Source: Daucus carota subsp. sativus (lineage: Eukaryota > Streptophyta > Magnoliopsida > Apiales > Apiaceae). From it: DNA of 64,000 nt. The notes under the pieces were generated by a model. The model was not told the DNA's origin. It worked only from the letters and a program-made list of their open reading frames with translations, and did not search any database. Both the position numbers and the translations under genes were made by a program. The stretch is taken from positions 40,706,390 to 40,770,389 of the forward strand of contig NC_030384.2 of assembly GCF_001625215.2 (NCBI RefSeq), written 5' to 3'. Position 1 is the stretch's first letter; every line of letters begins with the position of its first letter. Shown here piece after piece: positions 48,655-60,993 of the stretch.

Positions 48655-48902
48655 CGTACCTGTTTGGCAACGGGAAAGAAGTGCTTCTTTCCGTAATAAG
48701 CTAGCTTCTAATTTTCTTGACCTTGTGTAAAAAATCGAGAAACACTTATAAAAAGTTAGGAATGCTAATTTTTCTCTCACGACTTCTACTTGTTTTCCAA
48801 ACACTTTAATCACTTATAAGTCTTAACTTGTTTCTCACTTCTGTTTCACTTTTTTTACTTTAGAAAGAATCACTTATTTTAAGCACACTCAAACGACCCC
48901 TA
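48655..48902. mobile_element. hAT-like MITE, GTTTG-ended family
   Basis: The right end, reverse-complemented, reads AGGGGTCGTTTGAGTGTGC and continues TTAAAATAAGTGATT, the same text as at 38518. The left end has CTGTTTGGCAACGGG. The ends are inverted but imperfect. The target duplication is not clear. Confidence 0.5.
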
Positions 48903-49235
48903 CATATTTATTAAGGAGTTATTTTTCAAAAAACAAACACATACTTATCTACTTTTATGTATTTAAAAGGCGTTCATATTATTATCTATGTGAAATAAAC
49001 AAGTACTCGTTTTTAAGTACTTATTTAAAAACATAGTACTTTTTTCTACAAAAATGTATTTAAAAGACGTTCATATTATCTATCCTATTATTATAGTAGA
49101 AGAAACTTTATTAATAAATAAAATTTATTACACATAAAAAATTTCAGAACAAAATGCAAAACATTTAAAAAGGATGAAAAGAAGCTGGCACTTAAAACTT
49201 CCAACTTCTTACTTCAAAAACTGAATATAAGTGGA

Positions 49236-49524
49236 TGTTTGGCAAACTGAACTTATTGCTTATTTGGAAGAGAAGTTGCTCCAACTTATTTACGTACCAC
49301 TTGGCAACCTTTGTGAAGCACTTAAAATGAGGCTTAAAAGCCCAAAAAAAAAAACTAGGAAACCTAGTTTTTTTTTGGGTTTAGAACTAATTATAACAAA
49401 ATAAGTCACGAGTACCCAAACACTTTTAATAACTTATAAGTTCATTCCAACTTTTCACTTATAATCCATTTCTTTACTTTAAGCAATAAGTCACTTCTTT
49501 TAAGTTAAGTCAAACGGCCCCTAA
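49236..49524. mobile_element. hAT-like MITE, second copy of the GTTTG-ended family
   Basis: The right end, reverse-complemented, reads AGGGGCCGTTTGACTTAAC and then TTAAAAGAAGTGACTTATTG, related to the element at 48655-48902. The left end contains GATGTTTGGCAAACTG. The inside includes a GTTTTTTTTTGGG palindromic patch near 49350. Confidence 0.45.
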
Positions 49525-50255
49525 ATAACTCTCCTTTTTTACCAAACAGTACCCAACAAGCAGAAGCAACTTAAAGTGCTAAGAGAACACTTCTACTCCA
49601 CTCCACTTGTGCTTTTTTTATCAAACAGTACCCAAAAAGCTGAAGCAACTGAAAGGGCTAAGAGAACGCAAGATGTAGAAGCAACTTAAAGTGGCTTAAA
49701 GTGCTACGAGAAACACTTCTACAGTAGTTCTACTAAGTAGCCAAACAGCCCAACAGTAAGTCTGATGTCCTAGTGGGTACTTGGGTTCTAACATTCACAG
49801 GGTGTTAACATGGAACAACAAATAGAATAACAAGCCATAAATTCATAACATAAAATGTGTAATATAAATTAATAAAAGTGTTGTTAATACATACTACTAG
49901 TTTACTGTTCACGACATTTACATAACTGTTAATACAACCTTTAAAAGAAGAAAAGAGTAAAACTAGAAAAGTTGTCTTGGGGTTTTTTTTCTATAAAAAA
50001 ATAAGAAAGTAAAGAAAATATCAGTCTCAATGATCTACAGTCACTTCAAGAGCTAGTTCTATAGTCTATAATCGTCCTTGCTTAGTTTATCATACCTGCT
50101 TCCTTAAATCCACTTGTCTTTACTTTTGGGCTCTGCCATCTCCTCTCATCTTTTTGGTCAACCAGATGGCATCACAAAGATACTGTATTTTGATACAACC
50201 AAGAAAATCTCAGGTGTTGCCAGTTTCTGTAGGTGTCGGAGACTGTGTTAAAGTT

Positions 50256-52472
50256 TTACTGTTGGTTTGTACTAGCCACTCGAAGAGATACGGTAGGGCC
50301 TCTCAGTGAGCTCCCTCTGCTTACAAGATTAAAATCCAGAAATACAACTATAACTGTGATATCATCATGGAAATGCCGCCTAACCCCACGATCAACCTTC
50401 TTTAAATCAGAATAACGCATTTCTCTCTTCTTTGCTGCTTCCTGCAAGGCAGTTTTTACAAGCCTTCGAGCAATTCCCTGCATTAACGGAACCATATTAT
50501 GTCAGATTTCATTTTTTCCTTTCTTCATTTGAGAGTTAAATACTTAAATGCTCTCATAAAGAAACTTACATGTGGTTAAATTAATGGCAAAATTCAAATT
50601 TAATGTAACAGATTTAGAGTCGAGGACCAAAGCTTACAGCAAAATGAAAATGTGGTTATAAGTTACTCCTATCATCTTACTCATAGAGTTTTAATACTAC
50701 GGCAACAGTGTATTCACTTGCATACATGAAAGACATACTACCACTACAAGATATATCACATAAACTGTTTTCTTAGAATAAAAAAATATAACCTGACAAA
50801 AAAATTACAAAATACAAGAACTTACGTTACGAGAATTGTGTTGTACTATATCAACTGCCTCCTGATTGGTAAGGTGCTCCCAGAGACCATCAGAGGCAAA
50901 AATGAGAAAATGATCATGAGGTGAAAGCTCATGCACTGATATTGTTGGATCAGAGCTCAATATTGGCCTGATTATAGGATCACGAAGGCGAAACTTAGCA
51001 TACAAAGGCTCCCTATTAAACTCAGCTTTTTTCAGATAAACATCACCGATAGATCTAGAAATCTGCAAAGACAATTTTAAACAGTAAGACAGATACTCAG
51101 TAAACAAAGTCACCTGACATTTGTAATTTTTAGGTATTGCAAGTAAATAAGATTTGTGACCCTTAATAATTTACCAATTTTTATTAGCAAAATCACAGTG
51201 CTGAAGTACATAAACCTCTATTTACATATGCTAACATGATTGCAGAAAAACAGCTAAAGATACTTAAATAACTGTATAGGTTCATTCACAAAAATATATT
51301 TCAGTCATGTCAGGTCTAAGCATTAATATTACAAAAAACATTATGAAAAAACTGTATGCCAATATGGACAAAACACTAAGAAGATAGGTGATGGGGAATT
51401 GATAATTTGAATTCACTAAACCAAACAAACAACTAAAGGCATGAAATGAATCAAATTCTGGTTGCTTGTCAATAGCAAAAAAAAAATTAACAGATAATAT
51501 CAATATACTTTTTGCAGGCAAACAATGATTAGCTGTACTTACCCACAATGTAAAAGTATATAGAGATATATAATTACCATCATGATTATTTTGCCATATC
51601 ATATAACAAAATCATGGGAAAATTCACTACTGCGATCATTCTGAGTGCAGAGCCCTTCAAGATATCCAGCAAATACTTTACCTGTATTAGACCCTTTACA
51701 CGCCATACATTATGCTTTAAGACAACAATCTGAGAGTCATCTGGATGCAGAGAATGCAACTCTTGCCTAACAGACTCAATGCTAGCATTATGTTCAGCTG
51801 AAAGTTGGATAGCGAGAACCTCTCCGGTCGCCCTCACAAGCCTTCCGAGAACAGCACGGGAATCACCAAGGTTGGCAATGTACAGTGTTCCATTACAGAT
51901 CAAGCCAGTAAGGCAACAAGATCCCACAGCGGCTAACTGTGGTCTCACTGGCCATTGTCTAGCAACAACAGATGAAAAGCCCTCTTCTGTTGCTTCATAT
52001 GCTCTTCGTATAATGTCAACGGACATTGTTGGTGACCCTTGCTCTGAAGCAATCCCTGGAAAAGACACATAACACAGAAATTATACAAGCCAGTAGTTAA
52101 GAACACTCGGCCACTAAAAACACCGGCAAGATAATTTGCACTGAGCTTACTTTTTAGATTTAGAAAAAGATGATCAGTGATGTAACGTGATGTCTCCGGT
52201 CCACCATGACCATCGTATACTCCAACAAAAGTCCCAAAAGGCCCCGACTCGAGTAAGCTTAAGTTGCCTGACTCAATCTGCGCTTGATCCTCAAGCAAAT
52301 TATTGGCCTGGACAACAGCCATTGAATAGTCACCCGTCAAGTGTTGACCCATGTCTTTATACCAAAGTAGCCCATCTTGCTTGCCAGCCGTGTTAGAAGT
52401 CGACTGCTCATTACTATCTGAGGAGGACGGGAGCCAGCATGATCTCAAAAATTTTATCAACGTCGATAACAT
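50256..52472 (-). CDS. Protein phosphatase 2C, clade D type
   Basis: Four exons (52472-52151, 52055-51682, 51062-50826, 50477-50256) give 384 residues in frame. It is an Mg2+/Mn2+-dependent Ser/Thr phosphatase. Conserved PP2C motifs are present in order: [10 protein letters not shown] (Asp87, metal ligand), [20 protein letters not shown] (233-241), [10 protein letters not shown] (Asp290) and HDDITVIVV (Asp349/350). The metal-binding set looks complete, so the enzyme is probably active. The N-terminus [13 protein letters not shown] and the [20 protein letters not shown] block are typical of plant clade D, several members of which dephosphorylate plasma-membrane H+-ATPases and are inhibited by SAUR proteins; whether this one does is unknown. 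A 5' UTR intron is likely upstream. All introns end GT-AG. Confidence 0.94.
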
Positions 52473-52564
52473 CCCTCATCTCAAACCTTACTTAACCCAA
52501 ATGCATCACATCCAAAACAATCGGATGTCAACAGCAGATCCCCCAACCAAAAATAATCACTTGC

Positions 52565-52936
52565 CTGCATATACAGTTAAGTCTCTCTAAATTAATGACC
52601 TCGAAACCGACAAATTTTAACAATTTCTCGAGATTAAATACACATTGAGTTGCAACAACACAACGAAATATATGAACATGTTAAGAACTAAAAGAACATA
52701 AAAGTGCCTAATAATCGGAGCTTTATTGTAATGCAAAAAAGAGTAGCAAGGAATCACAATGAACTACAATCCATGGGTCTTTTTTTTTTTATTGACAGAT
52801 ACAATACATGGGTCTAATAAAACTATCATGAGCTAATTGCAGGGATCAAAATCTACCCACCAGAGGTCAAGAATGAAAATAGTAGCAACAGAAATAAAAT
52901 AAAGAAATGCAAGTGAAAATTGAGGAAATCAATTAC
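52565..52936 (-). other. Probable 5' UTR intron of the PP2C gene
   Basis: On the minus strand the donor CTTG/GTAATT follows a GC-richer leader (about 53050-52937), and the acceptor ATGCAG lies about 95 bases before the start codon. It is predicted from splice signals and base composition only. Confidence 0.45.
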
Positions 52937-54182
52937 CAAGAAATGTATCGATAGAAGGAGAACGATCTGAGAAGAGTTGATGAGCTAAGCTACTGACCCC
53001 AATTGTAAAAAGGGTAGAGAACGATGGATAGGTAGATCTGAAGATCTATCTGGACAACGTTTTGTTGAGATCGTTTTAGTATTTGCTATTTGTGATTTTT
53101 CTGTATTCATATTTCATTTTTTTCCCAATATTGAATCGAACATTCGAACTAGATCGAAATGAGAAAATTCTGTCCGTTACGGCCCAAAAAATTGAAATTA
53201 TTGCAAAAATAAAAAATTATGCAATTGATAAAGATAAAAATCATTATTCATTTAAAAAATAATAATAATTAATCATTACCATTTCACCAAAAACAGATAT
53301 AATTATCAAATTTAATATTATAATATATATATATAATATCAATATAATATTTTTTTTTATCTTCAAAAGAAAAAGTTAATATTTTATATTGTTTGGATTA
53401 TATGGTATACTCGGTCTTGATCGAAATACTTTTTTATAAACTAAATCGAACTAAATTTTATTTCAATTTATTCGGTACGAACTGCATGCGGTTTGAACTG
53501 AAATGACCGAATTCTCATAAAATTAGTACGAATCAAACCAAATCTAATTCGCACCATTCAATTCGGTTTTACAAATTTATTGTCAAATAATAATTTTTCC
53601 CTTACAAATTTAGATATCTTTTTTTAAAAAAAAAACTGAGTAAAATAATGATGCTAAACAGTGTTTATGTTATTTTTAATTTTTTTTATTAAAATAATTT
53701 CATAATGTTGACTATTTATTATGTTGGAAATAAATTTAGCTTAATAATTTTAATACCGTGCATAGGAGATTTAAAAGTAGAGTAAACCGATTTTATACGA
53801 GACTCTATATATTATGGTTCTCTATGAATAAAATAGTATAAATCTCATAACATCATAATTTTTTTAATCTAAAATAAGTAATATAATTTAAAATACTAGA
53901 ATTATAATCATTCAAAATATATGACTATAATTATTTTGCTTAAAAATGAATAATAGTATTAACACGTATTTTTGTACCCGAAAATACATCGTGTATATCC
54001 AGAAAGATCAGGTACAGTAAATGACAAGTAGAAACTTCCGGAGCAAAACTCAGAAAGAAAGAAAAAGAAAACAGTCACCGTCCGATCGATGAAATTTGTC
54101 AAATCATTTCTCTCCGATTTAACACGTCCTCTTTTTTTATATATAAATAAATAAATAATATATAAATATATATACACATAAA

Positions 54183-54272
54183 ATGGCATTGCAGCTGCTG
54201 AGGGCCTTAGGCTTCACTGAAAAATTGACTTGTGTTTATCTTCCTTTGAATTCAGCCCAGAGGGTTTATTAA
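54183..54272 (+). other. Possible upstream ORF of the USP-like gene
   Basis: A 29-codon frame starts in a strong context (AAAATGGC) and stops 8 bases before the start codon of the USP-like gene. It would repress translation if transcribed. However, the TATA-rich stretch ends only a few bases upstream, so transcription may start after this ATG. Confidence 0.35.
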
Positions 54273-54280
54273 GAAATCTA

Positions 54281-56730
54281 ATGGCATTTGCTCATTATCT
54301 CTTAGCAGTTCCTGCTGAATCTTCATCTTCTTCACTGAAACCCCATCATCTTAACCCCATTGTTGCTTCTTCTTCTTCAAAGATTTTACCTTGGAAATCT
54401 CCCGGTGTTTCTTTTGGGCTCAATCTTAACAAAGTTTGCAACTTTTCTATCTTTCCCAAACTTCTCCATCGAATTGCTGCTCACAAAGGTAATTAGCTTC
54501 TCTCTTTTCTTTTTTTTTACTGCTGTTTCATGAATTGCTATGCATTTCAATTTGCTAGATTTTGTATGTAATACAAGAGTGGGCAATGTACTTTTGACCT
54601 AGTTCTTGAATTTTGAGAATAAGTGCTTTTTTTGGAACTTTATTGGAGCCATTCTACCATATTTTAGAAATTAGGGTCTTGTTTGATCCGAGCTGATTCT
54701 TCTATAAGTTTTTGAGGTTTTTCCTGGGAAATAATTGTTGTTATAGCCTAGTAGATATTTCTCTTTTTTCTTGGGAGGTTTTTATATGGGTAATTTAAGG
54801 TGCTAGTATTTATATGGCTGTAGCTGACACTCTCTGATGTTTGTCACCAATTGAGCATTTTGGTAATAGCAATTCCAGTGTAAAAGACTTGTCGCCAATT
54901 ATTCCTATTGCCATCAGTTCCAAGAAACTTGTAGTTTTGTTATGTTGAACACACTGATAGCTTTATGCTCAAAGATATGGCGGTCCGATTTAGGAAATCT
55001 CCCCTACCAGAAATGTTATGGTCGTTGTTTTGCTATGTTAAATGTTACCATAAAATATTGTACTTATAGTAGTTCTTTCATAGTGCACTTACAATATTCA
55101 GTTTGATCTTCATAGCTAAGGCTAAGCCGCAAGAATCTGAAGTCAGTCCAGCTGTTGATTCCTTTTCTCAATTCAAGCATTTGCTACTACCAATCACAGA
55201 CCGGAACCCATATCTCTCTGAGGGTACAAGACAGGTCTTTTTTTTTCTTGTGATTCTATTGGTTTTAGTTTCAAGTGTTGTGCAACTTGTTTGCATTACC
55301 TTTCGTAGATTATTAATTTTACATTAGAGGGAATGTGCTGCTGGGCCGCGGGCACTTATACTTCTTTGCATAAGTTTGGGAATGGTTTTGGTTACTACAC
55401 CCGGGATTGGCTTTTTGTCCTCTGAGCAAGGGCTTTTCGGACCTTTTGGTCTGGTCTTGCTTGGCCTTTCAAAAATGGCTTTTGGGACCAGTTTCTAGTC
55501 ACTGTCATTTTCTATGTTTACTCGAAACTTACTTATAGTTTTTCATCGACAGGCAACATCAACTGCTGCTGCTCTTGCAAAGAAGTATGGTGCTGAGATA
55601 ACAGTTGTGGGTAAGCTTGATGCCCATAGATCACAGAGTTTATATTATAAGAACCGCTTCTGATAGATGTTTTTGAAGATGATAGATCTATAAAACATGT
55701 ATACATTTGTATTCTATGCAGTGATTGACGGAAATCAGAAAGAAACATTGCCTGATCATGAGACCCAGCTATCCAGCATCCGTTGGCATTTGTCTGAAGG
55801 TTAGTTATCTGTATTCTATAGTGGTTCAATTTTTTTTGCTTGCACTTTATATGAAGTGCAAAAGGTTCCTGAATTTTAAAATATCACTTTTTTTAATGTT
55901 TGAATACATGTTTTCCTAAGAGTGTTTGGTTTTGTGGAAATTTGGAGATGCTATTGTTGTGATTGGGTAATCTGGGAGAGAAAGGAAAATTGCAATTTTA
56001 TGGGCGATTGTCCAAACCAGAGATCTAACACACTAGATTTGAGGAGGAACAGTCCTTCTTAGTTCTTACTAATTTCCAGCTTCATCGTGGAAACTTTGTG
56101 CTCCCCTTTTTTTCGTATCACTTTAAAATGTTACATCCTTTCTTTCTCCTAGAGTACCGTTACACAAATTTTCATTACTTTCTCTCCAACTAAATACAGC
56201 ATATCAAATATTTATGTAGATATGTGCTTGTGTGTATGCATACTTATGTAGAGTGCACCTAGTCACTCTCCTGCTATTGATAGCAACTACTACAAGCCTG
56301 AGAATCAGTTTGTTCTTGAAAAAACATATGAGCTGCAAGATTTTTTTTATATATGTCAATCTAGAGATGAATAATTTGACTGATCTTGCCTGGAAGTAGA
56401 TGGTGAACACGGAACCTTCTACAAGTTGTAAATTGATATTTGTAGTTGTCACTTGTCATGACCTCGTGCTTATTTCCATATTTTAAGACTTTAGTGTACA
56501 TATGATGACTATTAATTTGTATCTGGGGCATATCAGGCGGGTTTACAGAATACAAGCTGTTAGAGCGACTTGGAGATGGGAGTAAGCCAACAGCTATCAT
56601 TGGCGAGATCGCCGATGAAATGAGTTTGGATATGGTGATTATGAGCATGGAAGCTATCCACTCCAAGCATGTGGATGCAAACTTGCTAGCTGAGTTCATT
56701 CCTTGTCCGGTTCTGCTCCTCCCCTTGTAG
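54281..56730 (+). CDS. Universal stress protein-like, probably plastid-targeted
   Basis: Five exons (54281-54488, 55116-55234, 55553-55610, 55722-55799, 56537-56730) give 218 residues in frame. The first 70 or so residues are Ser-rich and low in acidic residues, like a chloroplast transit peptide. Residues from about 92 form an alpha/beta USP (adenine nucleotide alpha-hydrolase-like) domain: FKHLLLPITDRNPYLSEGT as the first strand, AAALAKKYGAEITVVVID as the next helix and strand, then LGDGSKPTAIIGEIADEM and DMVIMSMEAIH, ending in ANLLAEFIPCPVLLLPL. The G-2x-G-9x-G(S/T) ATP-binding motif of canonical USPs is not obvious, so nucleotide binding is doubtful. The exact role is not known to me. Phases agree at all junctions. 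Confidence 0.85.
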
Positions 56731-59700
56731 AGTACTATAACTAATCAGTTCGGTGTTATCTGCTTTTGTTTCTGTTCACTGTAGTGTTCTTCAAAGCGTC
56801 CATTTGGTTTAGCAGCCTGCAGTTGGATGCGACTTTCTTTTGAGATGGTTTTGTGGTAGAGTCATGTTTAACTTAATCTGCATATTTATGTTGTGTTCAG
56901 ATAACTGTGGTTGAAAGTTTTATAACTAAGTTAAGGGGTGGATGATATGTTTACCTTTATATATTGGATTGACTAAAAGCTACAGAAAGGTATGCCAGAG
57001 GATTAAGCTGTCATATGGGTGGAAATTTGTGTCGAAAGCTTGAAAAAAGGTTTGATTCTACATGTTGTGCCATCCCTATATTGATGGTGTATTTATGCTA
57101 CTATACACAAAATCTTCCCATCTATAGTCCGTTTATTCCCTTCCTGAAGGTAATTGCAATGTAATATAGTCTAGCTGTTAATATGGTTTGCATAGTACAC
57201 AGCCTGAATTGCCCTTTTAATTAAAGTTTTTGGGCCTGTATTAAGTGTATTAATAGGCTAAAGCTTCATCTGACCTGACCCTAGTGCAGTCTGAAATTAA
57301 TTGCTTTAAAATGTTGGTGTATAGACTGAAATGAGAAAAGTGAGGTTTGGGTGGATGGAGAGAACAGCTTCTAAGAAAATTGTAGGTAGAAGAAATTAAG
57401 GGTTTATGAAATAGCTGGAGAAGAGAACAGTCGGAATATGTTTGGATCTATAAATACGTTGAAATCAGAAGATTTTTAGATTGTGTTGACTCTGGGTTGG
57501 ATTTTGAAAATTAGTGAGAAAATATTACAGCTGAATATTAGGTTTTTAAATCTTTGAATGGGTTGCCTTTGGTTGCTATATTTGAATTATTTATTGCATG
57601 CAAAAAAGTATGTCATATATTGTTAACATGGGAGGATCCTCAAAACTCTGTCACGGTATAACAAAGAAGCCATGAAACCTAATGCACTGAAGCTCCTTCT
57701 GATAAAAAAAATGTCACCCTCAGTTAGTAGTGTCGTATTATGTATATTGTCTGTTCCATGTTATCAAACTATAAGTTACTAGTCCATAGAAAGTCGGTCT
57801 ATCGAGTTCAAGTTTTTTTTTTTTTTTTTTGCTATTTCTATCTAGTTCAAGTTGCTCATGGTCATCTGATCAGTTCTTGTTCTATTGGTTCTACATCCTT
57901 TAGTTTAAGATATGCTACAACCATGACCTATTTGTAATGTAACTTCTCTGACATTTAGCGTAATATGATTAAAATGAAGTGTCTGGTGATAATAATGATT
58001 CCCTGAACATATGTTAGCAGTCTATAGGCGGAAGAAGAAGAATGGAATCATGAATATATGTAATTTTGATTTATACAATCAATCCCTAAATTTTGAAGTC
58101 TCAATGTGCACTAAACTATGAACGGTATTGAATTTGAGTTGAATTATAAAAATAGTTTACCAGAATGTGTTGATTTATCTTAGGTTAAGTCTAAATGGCC
58201 TCCTTGATGGTTGTTCATATCCTCTTAATCCAATCAACCAAATCACAAACTCAGAGGTTTCCCAAGTTTAGCTCGAAGCTGATATCGTTCTCATTAACCG
58301 AACAAATACATTATGAACCATGAATTAAACGCCTGTAACCGGCACAATGCCATTCTATCATACCATCAATGAGATATCCCTCTCTCTCCTTATTACTAGA
58401 AGCATAGAAGGTTAAGGTAACATTGTGGGAGAACTAGAGATAAGAAGATGCTACTATTAGAGCAAGCAAGATGGCAGTTGGCATTTGAAACCAACTGGTA
58501 TTGTGAATGGTTTCTAACTATCAGTTTCTACATCTGACCGATAGACAAGGCAATGATGCTCTACGTATTAATGTAGAGCTATGGGAGATATTCTTCATCT
58601 CTGACAATACTTGATGGATTATCCATAAGCTGGCAAATTAGAATCAGAATATCTGACTGAATATCTAAGTTATTTATCTTTTACACAGACGTTCACAGTG
58701 ACTAGATAGATGTATACTTTCATTATTAGGCCTCACTGCTCTCTGTCCAATCAATAGTCAGTACTCAGTAGTACACACACTCATCACTAACCCCAGGATT
58801 AACATCTTTAGGCGACCAGAATTTCGGTCACTTGCTTTTTCTTCTGCTTACTGCTTAGTGTTCAACAGAAGAAGTTTAGGTGCTTTTTCCAGGATTTTTC
58901 GGAAAGTTAAGAAGCTGAAAATATCTACTTCTTTTTTATCTTCTACAGCTTATAATAATACAGTATATATATTTTCAAATGCGATATTTAAGATATTTCA
59001 ACACCAAATTGTGATATTTAGACTAATTTCTCTTTATTTCAGTTTATTTTAAGAAATAAGCGATTTTTTCCTAGACAGTTATATATTTAAATTAAAAATT
59101 CTAATAACGAACCAAAAGCCTAGAAAATAAGTTGTGATGCTATGTTTTCAACACACATTAAAATTAAAATTTGAAAAGGAAAATATGAAATTGCAACTCA
59201 CGAGTCACAAATAGTTTGGGAGGGAGAAAGTGTATAGTAGAAAAGGCAAACACTTAAAAGCAAAAGTGAGTGTGGGTAGATGAAGGTTGCTGAGTTGAGG
59301 GTTGAGATGATAGACAAAACAATAGTGAGGAAGTTGGGGGGACTCATTGTACTGGACTGGTAAGAAAGTTGATTATGAAACTAGGCATGCAATATGTTAT
59401 ACTTATACAGAGATGACACCTGTGTTTCTCATATCTAGAGCTTGCAGAATAGACCGGGCCCTGTTTTTAACCTCTGTACACTTGCCTTGTGAGTTGCTCA
59501 CTCGCTCACTCTTCCTTCTCTGTTTGAAATTTTCAGCTCACTCTGGGGAGCAAGGACATTCTTAATTGTGTTGCCTGTGACTTGCTTTGCTTTAAATACA
59601 TTGGCTAACTGTGGCCTAACAATAACATACATTGCTCCAATGTAAATCATCGACTACTTTCCTGTGTTTGGTTTTTACTCCAGTAAGGTTGGCCAAACGT

Positions 59701-60993
59701 GCTCCAAATAAATTAGTCGTAATGTACGATATTTCTATTTCCTACACTCATATTCCCACCGCACGTACTCTTATATTTCATTCAATTTTATACTCTCTTT
59801 TTTAACGTATTTTAATTCTTTCATAAAACATAATTTTACAATTTATTTTTAAAAATTGTCTTTTGAATGAAATTGTAACATTTAAATTTTATTCAAACAA
59901 AAAGAATTTTAACATTTCTATATAAATAATAATTTTTATTTAGGAAACAAATAGAAATAATTTGTTAAACTAAATTTAATAAAAATTTAAAATACGTGTC
60001 AAACCTCCATCCCTCAAGATAAATGATCTAGAGCATTTCTTAACAGTTTAAAATATTGAATATTAAGACAACCTTGCGTTACTGTTTATAACTTGCTCTC
60101 CATTTATATTTTATAATTATTTAAAGAGAAAATTGGAGATAAAATCAGAGCGAAGTGAATAGAATTAAAAATAATAATATCATATTTAATAATAATAAAT
60201 AAGAATATTCAAATAATTTATAAGAAAAGGAAAAGAAGAAGAGATTTTTAAAATTTTAGAAAATCACTAATTTAAGATGCTCTAAAAAGCTGTCCCTCGC
60301 AGCATTATTGTCCAATCTTCACTATACAAAAATAGGAAAAGGCAGAAATGCGGGTTACAACTTACAAAGTAAATCAAAACAAAGAAAAAGGAGTGGCCAC
60401 TGGCCACTGTGTTGCCGAGAAATAATAATACGTGACAGACTGGCAGTGCAACGTCCCACACCAACATGGTACAAACACAGGCACAAACACTTTTTGGGAG
60501 CCTTTTTTCATGATAAGTAGTTACTGTAGCATAACCTCTGATGCCAGATTCAGCATACGCCGAGTCGCAATATATGGAAATTCCCGTCTAACTGTTAAAA
60601 AGCGCTGGACCGCTACATATTTTTTTGATAATGTATACTTATATGTCTTACAAATTAATATCTGTTCTAATAATTCTCGGGATGAGTCAGAGTCGAATCC
60701 GGATATCTCGAGAGAGCAGCCGCTAGATGTTTATTTAACATGTTCCTGACAAAGACTGCCCGGGACTTTACCCTGCATTGAAACTCTCCTTGCCTATGGG
60801 CTATGAGTAACAGTCTGAGAAGAGAGAAGCAACAATCGTCCTACTCAAAACTATACACTTGTGTGATGTTGTAAATAGTTTGATCTATTTGTTGATAAAC
60901 TGCATGAGTGACTCGTCTTTAAATACATATATTTAGCCCAAAATGTCACTTGTACGTGCAAGGGAGTGAGAATCATCTAGCTACCTAGCAGCT
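56731..60993. other. Long intergenic region upstream of the FD-like gene
   Basis: No gene is supported over 4.2 kb; reading frames here are short and have no family signature. From 60009 to 60285 a MITE candidate is listed separately. Around 60574-60617 a fragment (GTTAAAAAGCGCTGGACCGC) matches the foldback family seen at 28735-29048. TTTAAATACATATATTTA near 60917 could serve as a TATA region for the FD-like gene. Confidence 0.5.
60009..60285. mobile_element. MITE candidate with GAGCAT ends
   Basis: The left end reads TAGAGCATTTCTTAACAG and the right end, reverse-complemented, reads TTTAGAGCATCTTAAATTAG. The GAGCATCT terminus recurs at 46731 (GAGCATCTCCAAT) without a partner. The inside is AT-rich and noncoding. 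Confidence 0.45.

Larger units (their letters stand above)
48410..50255. other. Convergent intergenic region with repeat family
   Basis: The flanking genes converge. About 48650-49740 is filled with repeats of one style: ends containing GTTTG(G/A) and inner wording built on CTTATAAGT, AAAATAAGTGA and AAAGTAA. The last part, 49540-49740, repeats AGAAGCAACTTAAAGTG three times. The stretch 49800-50255 leads into the 3' UTR of the phosphatase gene. Confidence 0.55.
52473..54280. other. Divergent intergenic region, PP2C and USP-like promoters
   Basis: The PP2C leader occupies the left part, with a probable 5' UTR intron. From 53100 to 54100 the sequence is very AT-rich with no element recognised. 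A TATA-rich stretch (54138-54180) is the likely core promoter of the USP-like gene. A 29-codon upstream reading frame at 54183-54272 is listed separately. Confidence 0.5.
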
